Source: Phoebastria nigripes
Lineage: Eukaryota > Chordata > Aves > Procellariiformes > Diomedeidae
NCBI GenBank assembly: GCA_035582835.1
Contig: JAYKAV010000467.1
Location: forward strand, 1,199,852 to 1,263,851
Reading direction: 5' to 3'
Length of the DNA: 64,000 nt
Below, one piece after another: positions 1-14,162 of the stretch. Position numbers and translations under genes: made by a program. Each line of letters opens with the position of its first letter. Position 1 is the stretch's first letter. The notes beneath the pieces are model-generated. The model did not search any database, had not been told where the DNA came from, and saw nothing but the letters and a program-made list of their open reading frames with translations.

Positions 1-135
1 CCTATTAAACTGTCTTTATCTCAACCCATGAGTTTTCTCACTTTTACCCTTCCAATTCTCTCCCCCATCCCAGCGGGGGGGAGTGAGCGAGCGGCTGCGT
101 GGTGCTTAGTTGCTGGCTGGGGTTAAACCACGACA
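1..135 (+). mobile_element. 3' end of an ERVL-type LTR (cut by window edge)
   Basis: The stretch carries the terminal module shared by the other LTRs here: an ATTAAA polyadenylation signal (4-9), a segment reading 'ctttatctcaaccc', a C-rich segment, 'gtgagcgagcggctg', and the terminus 'ttaaaccacgaca' ending in CA at 135. The same module ends the LTRs at 37135-37741 and 47305-47838 and, reversed, begins those at 25698 and 34403. The upstream part lies outside the window, so I cannot tell a solo LTR from the end of a provirus. Confidence 0.88.
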
Positions 136-3100
136 CTNCTGAAGACTCAATAGCAACAGAACATTCTACGTTTGAGAGTTGTAACTGAAAATTATTTAGA
201 AAAATAAATTTCTTTTCATTTTCCTGGAACTTGCCTGAGCCTCCTTACAGGAGACAGGAACCTCCCTAGCGAGTTGAGGCTTGAATATGAGAACTACTGC
301 TCCAGCCATACCCACCTATTAGCCTTGTATTAGCATCTCAGAACTCTCTGTGTAAAGCACATCAAAATGTGCAGAGATCCATAAAATAAAAAGTAACATT
401 CTACCTCATAAGAAAATGCCACTTTAAGTTAGCTAGGATTCTGAACCTTTCACATCTCTTTTTAAAAACATGTCCTTGCTTTCAAGAAATACTTAGAAAA
501 ATAGAAAGAATAGTGTTCAAAAAATAACAATTTTGTTTGCTTTTATATCTTTGTTTACAAAGGTTTTGACAATATTTTCAAGACTCTGTTCAGCTGATGG
601 CGGCAGCGTTAACAGTGTACTAGATAAACTGTTTTATCTCTTACTCCTTCAGAATGGCACTGCGGTTCTTAAGAGATATCTATGATGATACTGCAGTGAA
701 GATAATACATACAGAAAATAATTGGGAGCATCTTATTTTGTCCCTTCATTTCCTGGACTAATAATGACATGCAGTCCTTACAAACCACTGTATTCTATTT
801 TTGGACTGAATATAAGGGAAGTATGTTGTCCAAGTGCAATAGAAATCATTCAAAATTGAGATAAAAACATAACATTGAAGGTCAATATATTAAGGAGATA
901 ACAAGTATAACTGGATCAGAAAAGAAAATATACAGCAGTTTAATTAGGAAACTAATAATGTCCACGCACTTCATGTCAGAGAAGATATTTCTGCATACCT
1001 TGTAAACAGTGGTAAAGTGAGAGAAAATCACTTGCACTGTCTGTATAAGAAATGAACCAATGATGAAACATGCACGTTAGATCGTGACAAATTTTGTTCA
1101 GTAGTATTCACCACTGACTACAGCACTGATAGTAATCCTGTTATAATTCAGCACAATGGCACTTAAGAAACTGTACTATATTTTACATATAACCATAAAG
1201 TTTCACTGAGTTCTTTTAAATCCAATAAGGTTGAATTTCAAATACAGTGGACAGTCACTAGCTGTTCATATAAATTTTTTTATCATGTCTGACTCCTGAA
1301 GCAGAAACACATTACTGCTTCTAGCAATGGAAAAGGAATTCAGCAGATCATCATTCTATAAATCAATTGAAATCATGAATTATTAAAGAGGAAAAAATTG
1401 AGTGCTTTAAAAAGTAGAGAACTGATTAAATGTAGAATATGTTGTTAGATGTAGAACTACAAATTGTAGAAAAAGAAAATATTACAAGAACATACTGATA
1501 TAAGTCTCATAATCTACTTGTAGAATGTATTCATATTAATCATGAACTTCTTTACTGCTGCAAACAAAGGGACAGTTATGGTAAGAGCACTGTGTCTGTT
1601 TCAATATATATTCTGAAATCCTATTGCAGAGAGAAATTAACAATCAATAGTCTTTTTTGTTAAATGTCTTTTGTAAATTATGGAATGACTCCATAATTTA
1701 ATTCTACTAAAATTACTATTAACATGATAAAAGGGGGATTAATCTAGAACTGTATAATTATGCAGGTTTGATGCTTATCGCCTATTAGGAAGGCTGCTTT
1801 TCCAGTTTGCAGAAAGATATTCCTGTAGGTAGCTCCATGGAGACTTATTTTTGATACAGTTTTTTAGTGAGGAATAACACTTTCCAGTTTTGAAAAAAAC
1901 CCAATACTGTAATCTTATTAGCTGTCTAATCTAGTGCCTTCTATACATAAGAATAAATAAAGTGCTTAATTTATTACCCTACAGATGATATTTTTGAGTG
2001 TTCTTTAACTTTCCCTGTGTTCAGTCACAATTGATTCAAAGATCTACTTTTCTTAGAATAGGTGTGGTATAAATACCAAATTAGTTTATAATATAAAGTA
2101 AAATAGAAATCATATCCATTTAAGTATTTACTACAATACAGACTACTACACGGCTTCCAAAATCTGAATACAAACCTAAAGGTAACAGTTCCTTGTTAGC
2201 ACGCAGTTTCTGTTTCTTACAGAGAGTATGTATGCTAGAAGGATGTTTCTTTGAACTTATCAAAATTTCAGTTGCAAGAGCATTGTCTTTCTGTATAGAT
2301 TGTGTCCTTGTTCTGTATATTAAAGCACTGAGTTCAGTCCTGTGGAATACATTCATCACAACCCAGCCACACAGAAGAGAAATATCCTGACACACAAAGC
2401 CAACCCTCTTCTCTTACCCAGGTAATTTAAAATCTGTCATGTAAGAACCATGTGTTTGATACTGCTGGTACATGGACAGACACAGCTAAAGCCTGGGCTT
2501 TGACACCTCCAGGCTGATGCAGAGCTCTACTGACGAAAAGCTGAGCTGACTGAGATGAAAGGCATTTTGCACCCACTAAGATCACAATTTCATATAAACT
2601 CCCACTTCGAGCAACGAGCAAAGGCTGTCTATTTCAGAAGCACACTAAAAATCACAAGCTAGATTCTCGCTAGTGCTATATAATTATTGAAAGTAAAAAG
2701 GGGGCAGATCGTAAAAACATTCCCTTGACTGCCTTGATTTGCAGCTGAAGGAGGAAACAACAGCAACAGTTAATTACTTTCCCAGTTGGATAGTACAGGA
2801 GCAAGAGAGGAGGGATTTAGCACAGTTAGTGCTCTTCCCACTACCTCCTCTTCCCCACTGTACCACAGCAGCAGATTAAATGAAGCATAAGCCCCAAGAG
2901 AAGCTCTGTGGAGTTTCTTCCTTTTGCAGCAATAGGGGATGGTGCTACCTTGATTCAAATTTTCTTTCCAGAGTAGTTCCTGAATAATACAACTACACAT
3001 CATCCATTGATCTGGAAAAATCACAAAGTGAGAATCTAGCCCATTTTGAACAAGGTCTGAAGGATAAAGGTACTTCTCCAGTTTATTTTCCACTCTTATC

Positions 3101-4064
3101 AGTTGAATTATTGATCTGCTCACTTCAAGCAGAGGAACGTGGGTGGCATCCAAGATATTTTATTACGGGTACACTTGTATGAAGCACAGTGACTTCAGTT
3201 TGCAGGGGTTTAGGAGCATTTCATTCCTATAAGACTTGCACAGCATAAAACCCTCTTAATTTTACTCTGACTTCTACAAACGAGAAAGCCTATAAGTTAA
3301 AAGTAAACCTCATTCAAACCTAGTTTCACTCAGTTCTCAGTGAAAAAGCATGAAACCATACTGGACTAACAAACACTAGGAAAAATTTCCAAAACAAAAA
3401 AAAAGAACTGGAGTGCTTAATCAAACTCCAAGGCAGGTGAGTTTTGCATGATTTCAAGTTTTAACCAATCTCTTGAAAGAGGTGCTAGAAAATTCAAGAC
3501 CATTCAAATTCTAATTGGTAAAGATCGTGCTTTTGGATAAAGCTGGATGTTTATTCAGAACTAGGCAGTATAATTCTCTGGCTCCTTTATATTACTCAAA
3601 CCATATCTGAAGTTAGCTGCTCATTGTCTTAATTAGTTTCATAATTTCTAATGAGGGTTTGGATTACTGAACTCCCCGCCAATCTGAAATATTTCTGCTA
3701 TTTAAGTTCTCTTAAAGAGACAAAGAAGGCTACTAGGTATTCCACTAATTCAACTGAACCAATATTTTTGGTCAGGCTAATCTTGAAATAACTGGTTTTT
3801 AAGTAGATGTTTTTCTCTACATCCCCTTAATTCCTTCAAGCTCTCACATAAGCTTTAACAGTTTTCTCCAACTTTATCAAGCAAGATAGAGAGTAAAAGT
3901 AAAAATGCTTTTAAAATAAGCTTGAAAATAGTCACTTTGCAGGAAGAGCAATACAGGTATTTCAGTTGACTGTTCCCAGGTAGTAAGAAGGCAAATGAAT
4001 GGAAAGGCTCATGCCAATAGATTTCAGTTAATTATTCTCAAAGCCTCCTAAAAATATTTCTGGA

Positions 4065-4088
4065 TTTTTTTTTTTTTTTTTTTTTTTT
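4065..4088. repeat. Poly(T) tract, 24 bases
   Basis: An uninterrupted run of 24 T residues. It could be the A-tail of an old minus-strand retrotransposed sequence, but the flanks show no recognisable element body, so it is called only as a mononucleotide repeat. Confidence 0.9.
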
Positions 4089-7000
4089 AAGTAAAGCAGT
4101 AGATCTATGCACCATTGTTAGAATGAATAATAGAGTTTATTTCCTTCTTGGAAACAGCATTCAAAAGAAAATTATGTTCTCCTGTATAATATATTTCAAT
4201 TACTGGACAGCTTAATTAACATGTATCTAATCTTAACTTTGTCAGACACAGACCAAAATTTAAAAATATGATGCATTGAAACTAATTCAAGTGTCGAAAT
4301 CTCTAACATACCAGAAACTATGTATTTTTTAATTAAAAAGTTAGGAATCAGTATCAGTCATTTTTTCAATAAATGATTTTTAAACAAATAAATCATATAG
4401 ATGTAAATTATCTTAACAAATGATATTTCCAGTAAAAAGTTTCTTAATTACTTGCTTTTGGTGAATCAAAAATATTAACAGTTTGAATAGTAAAATGTAA
4501 TTTTGCATGTCAGTGGATTACTTATTGTTTAAATGAAGGATAGAGGGGAAAGTAGCATTCATTAATGCGGGTAAGTGAGTGTGAATATTGCCAATTTAAT
4601 TTCCCATCTGTAACTCTCCAAAGTAAAGGCCTTTATTGAAGGTTATTAAGTTGAGATATAAAAACAGTTTTAAAGTGTTATTTATCAAAATTGTCATTTG
4701 TTACTTGTGCATCTTATACTCGCTGAAAATATCCTGGTGATATTAATGTCTTTATTTACTAAGCTTAGCTCATTTTGGGTTGAGAGTCCTCCAGCTGGAA
4801 CCACTAAGAGGTTTTTCTGCTGTCTTTATTGAAACTTTGATTGTTCAGCTCATATTTGAGCTACAAGTGAATGTTATTTGAATTGCAATATTTGCCTGTA
4901 GCCTGTATAATATATGACATTTAGTTATGCTCTGAAAATACGAAATTCATTGGCTGAAAATTCTTTCACATTTGTCAAATGAATCACTTGCATAAGAAGA
5001 GTACTGCCCTTCAGAGACACATGTGAAAGATCTCATAGACAACTGTTTGCACAGTAAAATGCCATGTTTTTCAAGTTACTTATTTTACAAAAATTGTGGA
5101 ATGCTTTGATCCTATCTTATCACTTCAGCTAGCACTCACATCATTCTCTTCAACCCTCTTTCCTCTTACCAGCATTTTCAAGTGGAGAGTAATAGAGAAA
5201 GATTAAATGATTAAAAACTACTTTTCACTCCTTAATAAAACCCAGAAGCTGAGCTTCTCCTTGATATTCGCTGAGTTTATAAACCCTATAGGGATGCTAG
5301 CCAGATTGTGACTATCCAAGGCAGCAACCACAAAGAGGAGAAACTCTGAAACCATTCCCAGCTGTGTCTCTCTCAGGTCAGTGTTCACTGAAGCACTGTT
5401 GCCCTGCTTCCCCTCTATCTCATCAACAGAGCCTTACAGAGGCAAGAATAGTAGACTTAGAAATTATTACCTCTTTTAGAGCAGTGTGACTACATGCTGC
5501 TTGTACTAACATGGTCCAGTGCAATCAGGACATGTTAAATTTGTACTCGAAAAGGGATTAAGATGGGGTCAGAGATACTGGAAACTGTCAGTGCCTAGCC
5601 GTTATTGTTAGAATGTGATTAACATCTCAGGATTAATGGGGAATACTTGTAAGATTTTATTTTTGCATTTTTTGTTACTTGTGGTTTGGAAGTTGAGGGT
5701 CTCGATGTTTTTTTAAAAGTGAACCCTTCAAAGAAAGAAATGTTCATATATTCAGTATCATTAGGGTGTTCATGAACAATACAGCAGCTTTCCATACACA
5801 TAAAAAGTTGGTCGTGAATACTCTCCCAAAAACTTGTGTAATCTACATCCTTGTAGGAAGCAACAAACATTGCAATATCTACCTACAGAATAAATTAAGT
5901 ACAGGTTTATTTTCTTACAATCTGCTAGGTATCAGAAAATATGGAGCACAAAGTTCTGTCCTGAGGTTCTGCAAACCAGCAAACAGCTCATACTTCAGGG
6001 AATCAGGACTTTGAGTGCCACTGATCACTCAGACAATGAAATCATCTGGTTTGGATCTTATCATGATGGATAGCTAATATTCATTTAATGCTGAAGGAAA
6101 AACCACCACCTGTAGCTCAATACTTATAATTTCTCTGACTGAGATATAGTACTGGGTAAGAAATCATAACCCACTTACTGATTTAATTACTGAAATAATT
6201 GCTGACAGTAAATGCTGTCATAAATAGAAAGTGCTGGGCAGTTTCAGTTGAAATCATCGAGAGAAAAAAATGTAACTATATGCTTTAAGTGAAGTTCATA
6301 TTCTTAGTTCATACTCTTAAACCACTCTACTGGTAGCAACAATACTCCTGCTTTGTTTTCTCTTATCCGTGCTACTTTTTCCACAGCTTTTTGCATTCTT
6401 CAATAGGTTGTGACATGCCCTCTTATTCTTAGTTAAGCACATCATATTATAGATATGTTTAAGTAACTATGCAGCTATTAAACATCATACAGGTCTTGAT
6501 CTTTCCTACGGAAAATGCTATACAAGAGAGGAATGATGGTAATTTAAACAATTTCAACATCATCATTTACTTATTCTCATCACAGTTCCTTGGTACTCTG
6601 TGTTACTTCAGTAATACTCCATGCATGTTTTATTAGACTTGACACAAGGTGGAAAACTGGTAGCATAGCTTTTCCATGAGATTTCTTTGCTTGTCTTCAC
6701 TGTGCTTCTTGGCAAAACCCTTACCACAATTAATCTTGGCTTATAAATTTAACTTTCTGTGTTTTGCAGAGTAAGAAGATTTCTCCAAGTATCTTCAAAA
6801 ATTTTTATGGAGTGTAGGTGATTTTTCTAATAACTTTCTAAGATATCTGTATTTTTTAAAGTTATTTTAATTTATAATTAAACCAACCAGATAGTATTTA
6901 CTGAATTCCCTGTGTTAAAGCTGCCAGTCCTACCTCCTGGAATCACACTGATGATCAGCAAAAAAATTTTTATTATTGGATTTCTAAATAGGATTCAAAG

Positions 7001-9030
7001 CCAAAAGAGAGCACCCAAAACAATTCTTCTCATTGTAATGCTAACAGCATCTCATGAATTGGTGCAAAAGACAGTAGCAGTTGCTACTGCTGTATTACAG
7101 GACTGCCATGAATATAACTTCTCTTATCCCGCACTATCATCAGGGTTCATTAGAAAGCATTCCAGAGAGGCTTTGCAAATTTTTTTTTACTGACTGTGCT
7201 GGCACTGCAGCTTTTCAAAGGTCTAAATTCAAATTTAAAAGTTTTAGGCTTGGATCTCTCTGACTTCGTCATTCTTAGCTACCTAGCTGCCAGTGGAACA
7301 TATGCAAGCAAACAAGCAGAAACCTCAAATGTTCTTAGAAAATCGCAACATCTACAATTGTATTTCAATTATCTTTGAAATACATGTTCTCTGACTTTAC
7401 TATCCTGATTATGTTCGGCTACTCCTACTCAATCCTCTTAAAATATCTTGAAAAGGTTAGTGTTTACTTTTCTGGATTTTTTTATCACAGGTCAAGAAGG
7501 TCTGTTGTTCACCTTTACTTGGTCTTTGGTAGATTCCTCTCACTACTATTTTTAACAGTTGTTGGGTTTTTTTCCAAATTCAAGATGTCTCAAAGATAGG
7601 CAAAATAACCCAATATCGAAGTGACTGTCCTCAAATCTAGGGAAAACTTACATCTAGCAACTTCTAGCAATTCCTCACCTTTCTCAGAAATTGCAGATTT
7701 CACACCTGTCAGCAAGTACTGTGTAAGGACAAGCACATATTTCCAAGAGCATCAAAGGAATAATGGATCTTCAACTCAGCTTGAATTGAAATGCCACTTA
7801 CATTTGAACTGGGATTCAGGATGCTCGGGTTCTATTGATGGCTGTAACAGAGATCCCAAAAAGTGCAACAGCCATGATTCCATTACTCAATAGGGCATTT
7901 GGCAAGAAGAAAAGTCGTGAGAGGTGAGGTCATCAGAACCACAGAAAAGCTTCTAATACAAATTCAGTACTAACCAGCGTTGAAATAAATCTAACACTAG
8001 GGTATATTGATCTGCAGTGACGCAGCTGCTTTTCAGGTTGGAAACTTCTACTTTATTTTGTGTAACTCTTCTCTAAAAAACGATGACAGAGTACATCCAG
8101 CCTTTGGTTTATCCAGGAAATCAATGAATCATCTGAAATACAAGCATGTTAATGAAGAGCTTAAAGATTTTTAAACTATCAGAGAAATCAACACTGCTTA
8201 TTTTATGTTATTATCTTAATGTTGGGGTTTTAAAGGCTTTTTCTATACCTCCTTCATTTTTGGTGATTTCCTCCTCTACTACAATAAAAATATCGTAATT
8301 CTGTAAGTTTTTAAATAATTGTTATTTGCTTTAAGCTAGCATGTCATTTATACTTAACAGAGAAAATCTTAAAATCTTTTTTTTCTCTGTTTTCAATTAA
8401 GGCTAAATTTACAGAACAGTCTCCAGAGGAAACTCCAGACTACTGATGACTTTGCACTAATCTCCCACACAGCTTTTAGTACCTCTGTGTAGGCCGCATC
8501 CTGTCCCCATTTAATTAAACAGGATTTTACCACCATCTCTATGTGCAGAACAATCAGGCTTTGCAAGTATATTCTACATCAAGAAATTTTAGCATCAAAC
8601 ATAAAGATGACAAAAGCATAGTTATTGTCCAAATTTATACCAATTAATCAGTGAATCAAAAAGCATAATTATATATTCACATTTGCTGAAGAGGAGCAAT
8701 TGCCACTGATTCATGCATACATAATAAATGAAGCATCTCAAAAGAAACATTTAGGGCTAAGAATTATTTAATACATTTTACTTTTGCAATTATAAAATCA
8801 GATTAGACCTTTGACTGAGGAAAATTACTAGGATAACATCAAGTTTTACTACTGATTATTGAATATCTTGCTGTAGTTCTCTCTGTATATACCAAAAAAA
8901 AAAATGTGCTATTCACACCTGTATTTACGTTACACAAGAAAAAGCTGACAATTCTTTTTCCAGAATTGCGTAAGAGTTTCTATAATTTCATTGTCATAAA
9001 ATGGCTTGGAAACCATGGTGCTGAATTATC

Positions 9031-9070
9031 GTATAAGTTACTTGATACATTGTATAAGTTACTTGATACA
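9031..9070. repeat. Two-copy tandem duplication, 21-bp period
   Basis: The 19-bp unit 'gtataagttacttgataca' occurs at 9031-9049 and again, identical, at 9052-9070 with a 2-bp spacer. Identity of the copies suggests a recent replication-slippage duplication. Confidence 0.93.
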
Positions 9071-11259
9071 GTCTATGCAATGTTGTCNGTCAATCATGCA
9101 CGTGTCCAGTGGTGATAATTTCAAAACATATTGAACCCAGGTCATCTGCCAAAGATGAGGAATAGTTACAAAAATGTTACAGAACGTGAGAGAGAACTAT
9201 CTTACATTGTGGCAGACCAAGAAAAGCAGAATATGTATAATTAACAGATGTTTTAGACAGTGATANAGATTATAGTAAACACCTGTAAGCATCAGAAAGA
9301 TGTAAACATCTGGAGAAGAAAGGAGATAGGAGTCAAAACAGAGTAACAGAAGGAAACTAAAGAAGGAAATGTTGCAGCAAGGTTGCAGTCAGAGAAAGAC
9401 ACAACTCCCTCAAACTTTTCAGACAAAGTTGTCATAAAAATCCAATTGCTCGAGTATAAAACTAGATAAAAGCAGCTGAAAATCCACACTACTGATTTGT
9501 CTTCACTGAAGAGTCTCAATTTCTGCATGTTCAATGAATTTCAGATCATACATAGCTATCAAAAATTATTTTATCACCACACATTTATTTTCTGTTAGGG
9601 ACATGCAGACATGTCTAACATGTTAGACCTGATAAGGCCACAGACTGTCATAATGAAACTTTTTATTGTAGAATCTGTGAGATTCTGCAGCCACCTATTC
9701 ACACCTTTCTCATCGTCAAACTGTTGCACTTAATCACCCTGTCACCTATACCAGAAAAAAGACCAGAGTTACTTTTGAATTAAAGAAAATTATAGTTGAG
9801 AAGGGATGTGGCAAGAGAGAACAGAATGAGACCATTACATAGCCATTACTTGAGATTGCACAGAAACTTATTTTGTTGAAAGTAATAGCAGTCAACCAGA
9901 TCTTACTCTATCGCATGGAGTAGATCCTCTGAAAAGGCCCACATTTCCACTCTGTATTCAGAAGTTCAAGCAACAGACCTATGAAAAACATCTCATAAAA
10001 TTGGTTCACTGCTGGGAAACAGGTAAAATCAGAGTTACAGCCTTTCATGGCTTGGCTCTTCTATTTTCTTTGCTGTTACAAGAACTAAAAATTATCTGCC
10101 CATATGTTTTTGCAAGATAATTTTGAAGTCCTTTCTTTTCATCTACGTTTTATAGACATTATCTCTTTTAAAGAAGATAATTTTAAGGAAAGCAAAAATT
10201 ACAGTATATTTAAGTCCCAAGAGGATCTGATCCATTTACTTTTCAGAGAATTAATGTTGAGCCTTCATCTGAATTGAAAGGGAAAACTGTAACTAGGACA
10301 TTTAAAAGAATCAGAAGAAAGTTTGGAGGCTTAGACTAGAAACAGAAAAAGAAAGTCAGTAGATAAGTGAATGTACTTAACAGGCTGTTCTCCGAGAGTA
10401 CACCTAATGTAAAATATCTATGTGGAAATTGCTTTCTGTGCTTGACCATTTCAAAGTTCCATTTTGATTACAGTTGTGAAGAAATCAACTTCCTCCTGTT
10501 TCCAGAAAATCCCATTTATTCCCCTGTGTTCCAATCTGGAATATTATTTACTGTCTGCTCTATGAATTTTCCTCTTAAAATTCTTAATGGGAATCAAAGC
10601 ATCATCTCAATAAATTCAACTCCTACTTTCTGCTTTTGAGCTTTCTATTTGATAAGAGACTATATTTTTCAAATCAAAAAAGTTGCTCCAGAGTGAAGAG
10701 AAAAAATAAGTTCCATCTGTAAGAATACAAAATAATTTTTTGCTCTAAATACAGTTTCAATAAAAAATTATGTCATTTAATGAACTAGCATTTTGATAAA
10801 AGTGTTGCATTATAAAATGTTCATTCTATTCCCATAGTGTGTAATCCTGCAAATGAAATGCCTTATCACCACTATCTAAAATATTCTATGTATATTTGGA
10901 TGTGATATTGTACACTATTTAAAAAGCAACCTTTAAAGGTGTTAAATGTTCAAATTCCAAACTGAGATTTGGAATCTGTATTAACTGCATCATTTGCTAA
11001 TAATGTGGAATGTTACTGGAAATAGGTTCAAAAGATATAAAGTAAATATGTAATTCTAAATCTGTACTTAACAAATCACAAAACAAATGAAGGCCTTACT
11101 ATGCATATGCTTATGTACAAATATAACTTTATTAGTAAAGCTATGGTTACTAATGGTCGGAACACAGATGAAAATTCTGCAGAATCAAGTTGAAGGAATG
11201 CATATTATGAACAGATGACAATGGTCTAGAAAAGAGAAACTATTACAATTTGTTTTATG

Positions 11260-11450
11260 TGAGAATGGCCATACTTAGCCAGACCAAGAGTCTTTCTAGC
11301 CAACATCCTGTAACCCGTACTGGCCATAAGCAGGTACATGACAAAAGAAAGAACAGAACAGGCATAGCTAATATGCTTACCAAGGCAGACCTTCCCAAGT
11401 AACCTCCCAAAATCCATCAACTTTCTTCTCAGAGGATTTCCTTAGCCCAG
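11260..11450 (+). mobile_element. Ancient amniote interspersed repeat (CR1-like LINE tail)
   Basis: The segment beginning 'gagaatggccatacttagcc' and continuing 'agaccaagagtctttctagcc', 'catcctgtaacc', 'ctggccataagcagg' and 'gaacagaacagg' follows, word by word, a repeat I remember as abundant in turtle and crocodilian genomes (agaa-ggccatactgggtcagacc...ctagcccagtatcctgt). It is heavily diverged, as expected for a shared ancestral element. The family assignment is from memory and the 3' limit is approximate. Confidence 0.5.
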
Positions 11451-12989
11451 TATGTTTTAAGTTATAAATAGAACAAAGCTATAAAGTAGCATCCAATTTT
11501 ATTATGAATTGTGTGTATTAATTGTTAGGTTATGTGATAAGATGCTTGTCTCCACAGGGGATTGTACTGAAGCAAGAGAGGTAAGGAATGTTGACAACAG
11601 CTTGATGCGCTACAGAGCCCAGATCCTTTGCCTGTGCACCACCTTGTTGCTTCTGCTGATTTAGAGAAAGGAAGGCACGAGAAAAAATATAGCCTGTAAT
11701 CAGCCTTAACTGAGACGATACAACAGTGACTGTGCACACAGACCTGTAGAAAGATTGGGTCACATAAATGCTCAGAATTAATATGCTTCTACTTTGATTC
11801 TCTCCATCAGGTATGCATTGACTGCTCAGATGCTAGGCACTATTCTGCACACAACCACACGAGGTGCCTTTGAGCTGCTCTATGCTCTCCTTCAATGGTT
11901 CACCATGTCCTTCCAGGCCAAGAAAGCTTGGATGGAATTGTCCTAAAGGCTGGATTCACCCATAGCTGCTGGCTGGATCACCCTCTTGAAGTGATTCCTA
12001 TCTTTCCCTCAGCTTTATGTGCCTGTGACAGTCCAGCAGGTTTCTTGTTTGTATTTGTAAGCTGCTGCTGTAGGGATGATTGAAATGCAAATCACAAAAA
12101 GCCCAAGACATCTTCAATAGTGAAGCTAATCTAAAGTGACAATTTCCGACATGAAAAAATCCTCGTAAGGAAGACACTATGTATTCCTCTAATTGGATAA
12201 GCTTTCTGATTTCTTTTGTCATCTCCAAATTTACACTGATATGACATAGTGAAGAAGTATATATTAAGAGATTATTTTGTTATGCATTTCTTTTCACACT
12301 GCATTTTCAATAGTGAATCAAACATTGTGTGTGGACTTGGGTTTGGCTGATTGCCTGAAGACATATTTTAACAAAACAACTATTTTACTGGTTAACTGCT
12401 CAAAAAAAGACAATACTTGAAAAGCAGAAATCTTTTAAAAACTATTAACATAATACCTCCTCCACTTATGCTACAGAAAGTAAAGCTGATCTTAATGAAT
12501 TCCCATACCTCACTGCAACATTAACCAATTATAATTAGAAGCAGTCTTTTACTTTTTGAGCTTTCCCTTGCAAGGTGAGCCATTGCAGCTGTAGACCTTG
12601 GCACCCATAATCATCTAAGCAGATAAGTGAGCAACAGGAACAATCATCAGGAGAAATCATTTAAAGGGATCACTTAGCAAATGACCAGTCTCTTTATAGC
12701 TACAATCAAATCAGCTATGAAACAAGAAAACAGTCTCTCCTGCTCTGTTTAACACAACAGCACCAAATTATGTGAATGCAAAAACAGAGAACAGAGTGTA
12801 GTCACATTAAGAAATCCCTCCTTTTTACGGAATGCATACAGGAATGTAATAATAATTGGAAATTAAAATAATATTTTATAATAAAAATCCTACATAATCA
12901 GCCAGTGACTCACTTGCCCATAGTATGCTGGATAAACTGTGATTAAGGGTTTAGAAACAACAGTAGGACATCAAATTGGCTGAACAGGG
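11451..12989. other. Unique non-coding stretch
   Basis: No gene, splice-bounded open frame or recognisable repeat was seen. The short open frames on both strands at 11525-12228 overlap each other and carry no motif. Confidence 0.55.
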
Positions 12990-14162
12990 AACTTCTCATA
13001 GAGATGAAATGCAAAAAGCAAAAGTACAGGAGGTGGAAGAAGAAACACATTTGCAAGGAGGAATACAGAAGTATCACTTGGCTTTTCATGAATGGCATCA
13101 GTGAAGCCAAAGCTTAGCTGGAGATGAACCCGGCAATGGAGATGAAGGGCAACAAAAAAGTACATCAAAGGCAAAAAGAAGAAAAGGAAAATGTGGGCCT
13201 GCTGCTGAATGGAGTAGGCAACCAAGTGATGAAGAACATGGAAAAGGATGAAGTATTTAAACCCTTCTTTGCCTTATTTTACCGGCAAGGTCCGCTCTCA
13301 GGCTTCCCAGGTCACCTTGTCAAGAAGGAAAGTTTGGGAGAGTAGAAGGTACCACCCACTGTAGGGAAAGATCAAGTTAGGTTCTGCTAAAGTAAATCGG
13401 TCACGTTCAAGTTCCTGGAACCATGTGGGATGCATGCAACAGTGCTGACAAAGCTGGTCAATGTATTGTGAGGCCATGTTCTATTTATCATCTTTGAAAA
13501 GTTGTGGTGATCAGCAGAGGTCCCCAGTGGCCTGAAAAGGTCTGATGGTAAGACCATCTTTAAAAGGGAGAGGAAGAGGACCCAGCGAACTACAGGCTGC
13601 TCCAGCCTCATCTTAGATCCTGGGAAGGTTATTGAGCAAGCTCTCTTGGAAGTCATTTCTAAGCATATGAAGGACAAGAAGAGATTGGGAACACTCAGCA
13701 TAAATTTACCAAGGGCAAATCATATGTGACGAACCCGATTCCCTTTCATGAAGAAATTCCTGGCTCTGTGAAAGAGAAGAGCAGTAGCAGCAAGGTTTTT
13801 GACAGACTTTCACTGAAACATTGTAGCCAAACAGGAAAGAAATGGACTAGATGAGTGGACTACAAGGCAGACAATAAACTGGTTGGACCATCAGGCTCAA
13901 AAGGTAGTGGGCAAGTGGTTCTAAATCTAAGCAGCAGCTAGGTAAGAATGGAGTTCCCCAGGAGTTAATACTGGAGCCAAGACTGATTAACACCTTCAAC
14001 AACTATCTGGACAGAAAGATGTATGCACCCTCAGCAAGTTTACAGATGACACCAGAATGATGGGAGCACCTGATACACTGGAGGGCTGCCATTCACAGGG
14101 CCTTGGCAAGCTGGAGGAATGGCATGACAGGAATCATATAAAGTTCAGCAAAGGCAAAAAAT
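12990..14162 (+). mobile_element. Old CR1 LINE fragment, RT region
   Basis: A plus-strand, strongly decayed CR1 ORF2 copy. In order one can read the linker between endonuclease and RT (frames resembling NKK..RQKEEKENVGLLLN at about 13150-13210), 'gaggacccagcgaactacaggctg' (the GNYRPVSL region, 13570), a 'ggttattgagcaagc' segment (VMEQ, 13627), a segment resembling KGKS-TNL at 13707, 'gttccccaggagttaatactggagcc' (GVPQGSVLGP, 13948) and 'agtttacagatgacacc' (KFADDT, 14036). It ends near 'aaagttcagcaaaggcaaa'. Numerous indels and stops break every frame. The order and spacing match CR1; both ends are approximate. Confidence 0.82.

Larger units (their letters stand above)
136..11259. other. Unique AT-rich non-coding stretch
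   Basis: I see no coding exon, RNA gene or recognisable young repeat. Open frames in this interval are short, lack splice signals and domain motifs, and read as chance. Minor structure: a 24-base T run (4065-4088), a short tandem duplication (9031-9070) and single Ns at 138, 9088 and 9266. The segment near 7800-7850 (gggattcagg...gggttctatt) faintly resembles a MIR-type relic, but is too short to call. Confidence 0.6.

Noticed and set aside
2770..3153. 127-codon minus-strand open frame
   Set aside because: No motif, no splice pair, no codon bias visible; composition matches the flanks.
6912..7893. Chain of plus-strand frames of 60-93 codons
   Set aside because: Frames overlap out of phase and have no domain or splice sites; they do not assemble into a gene.
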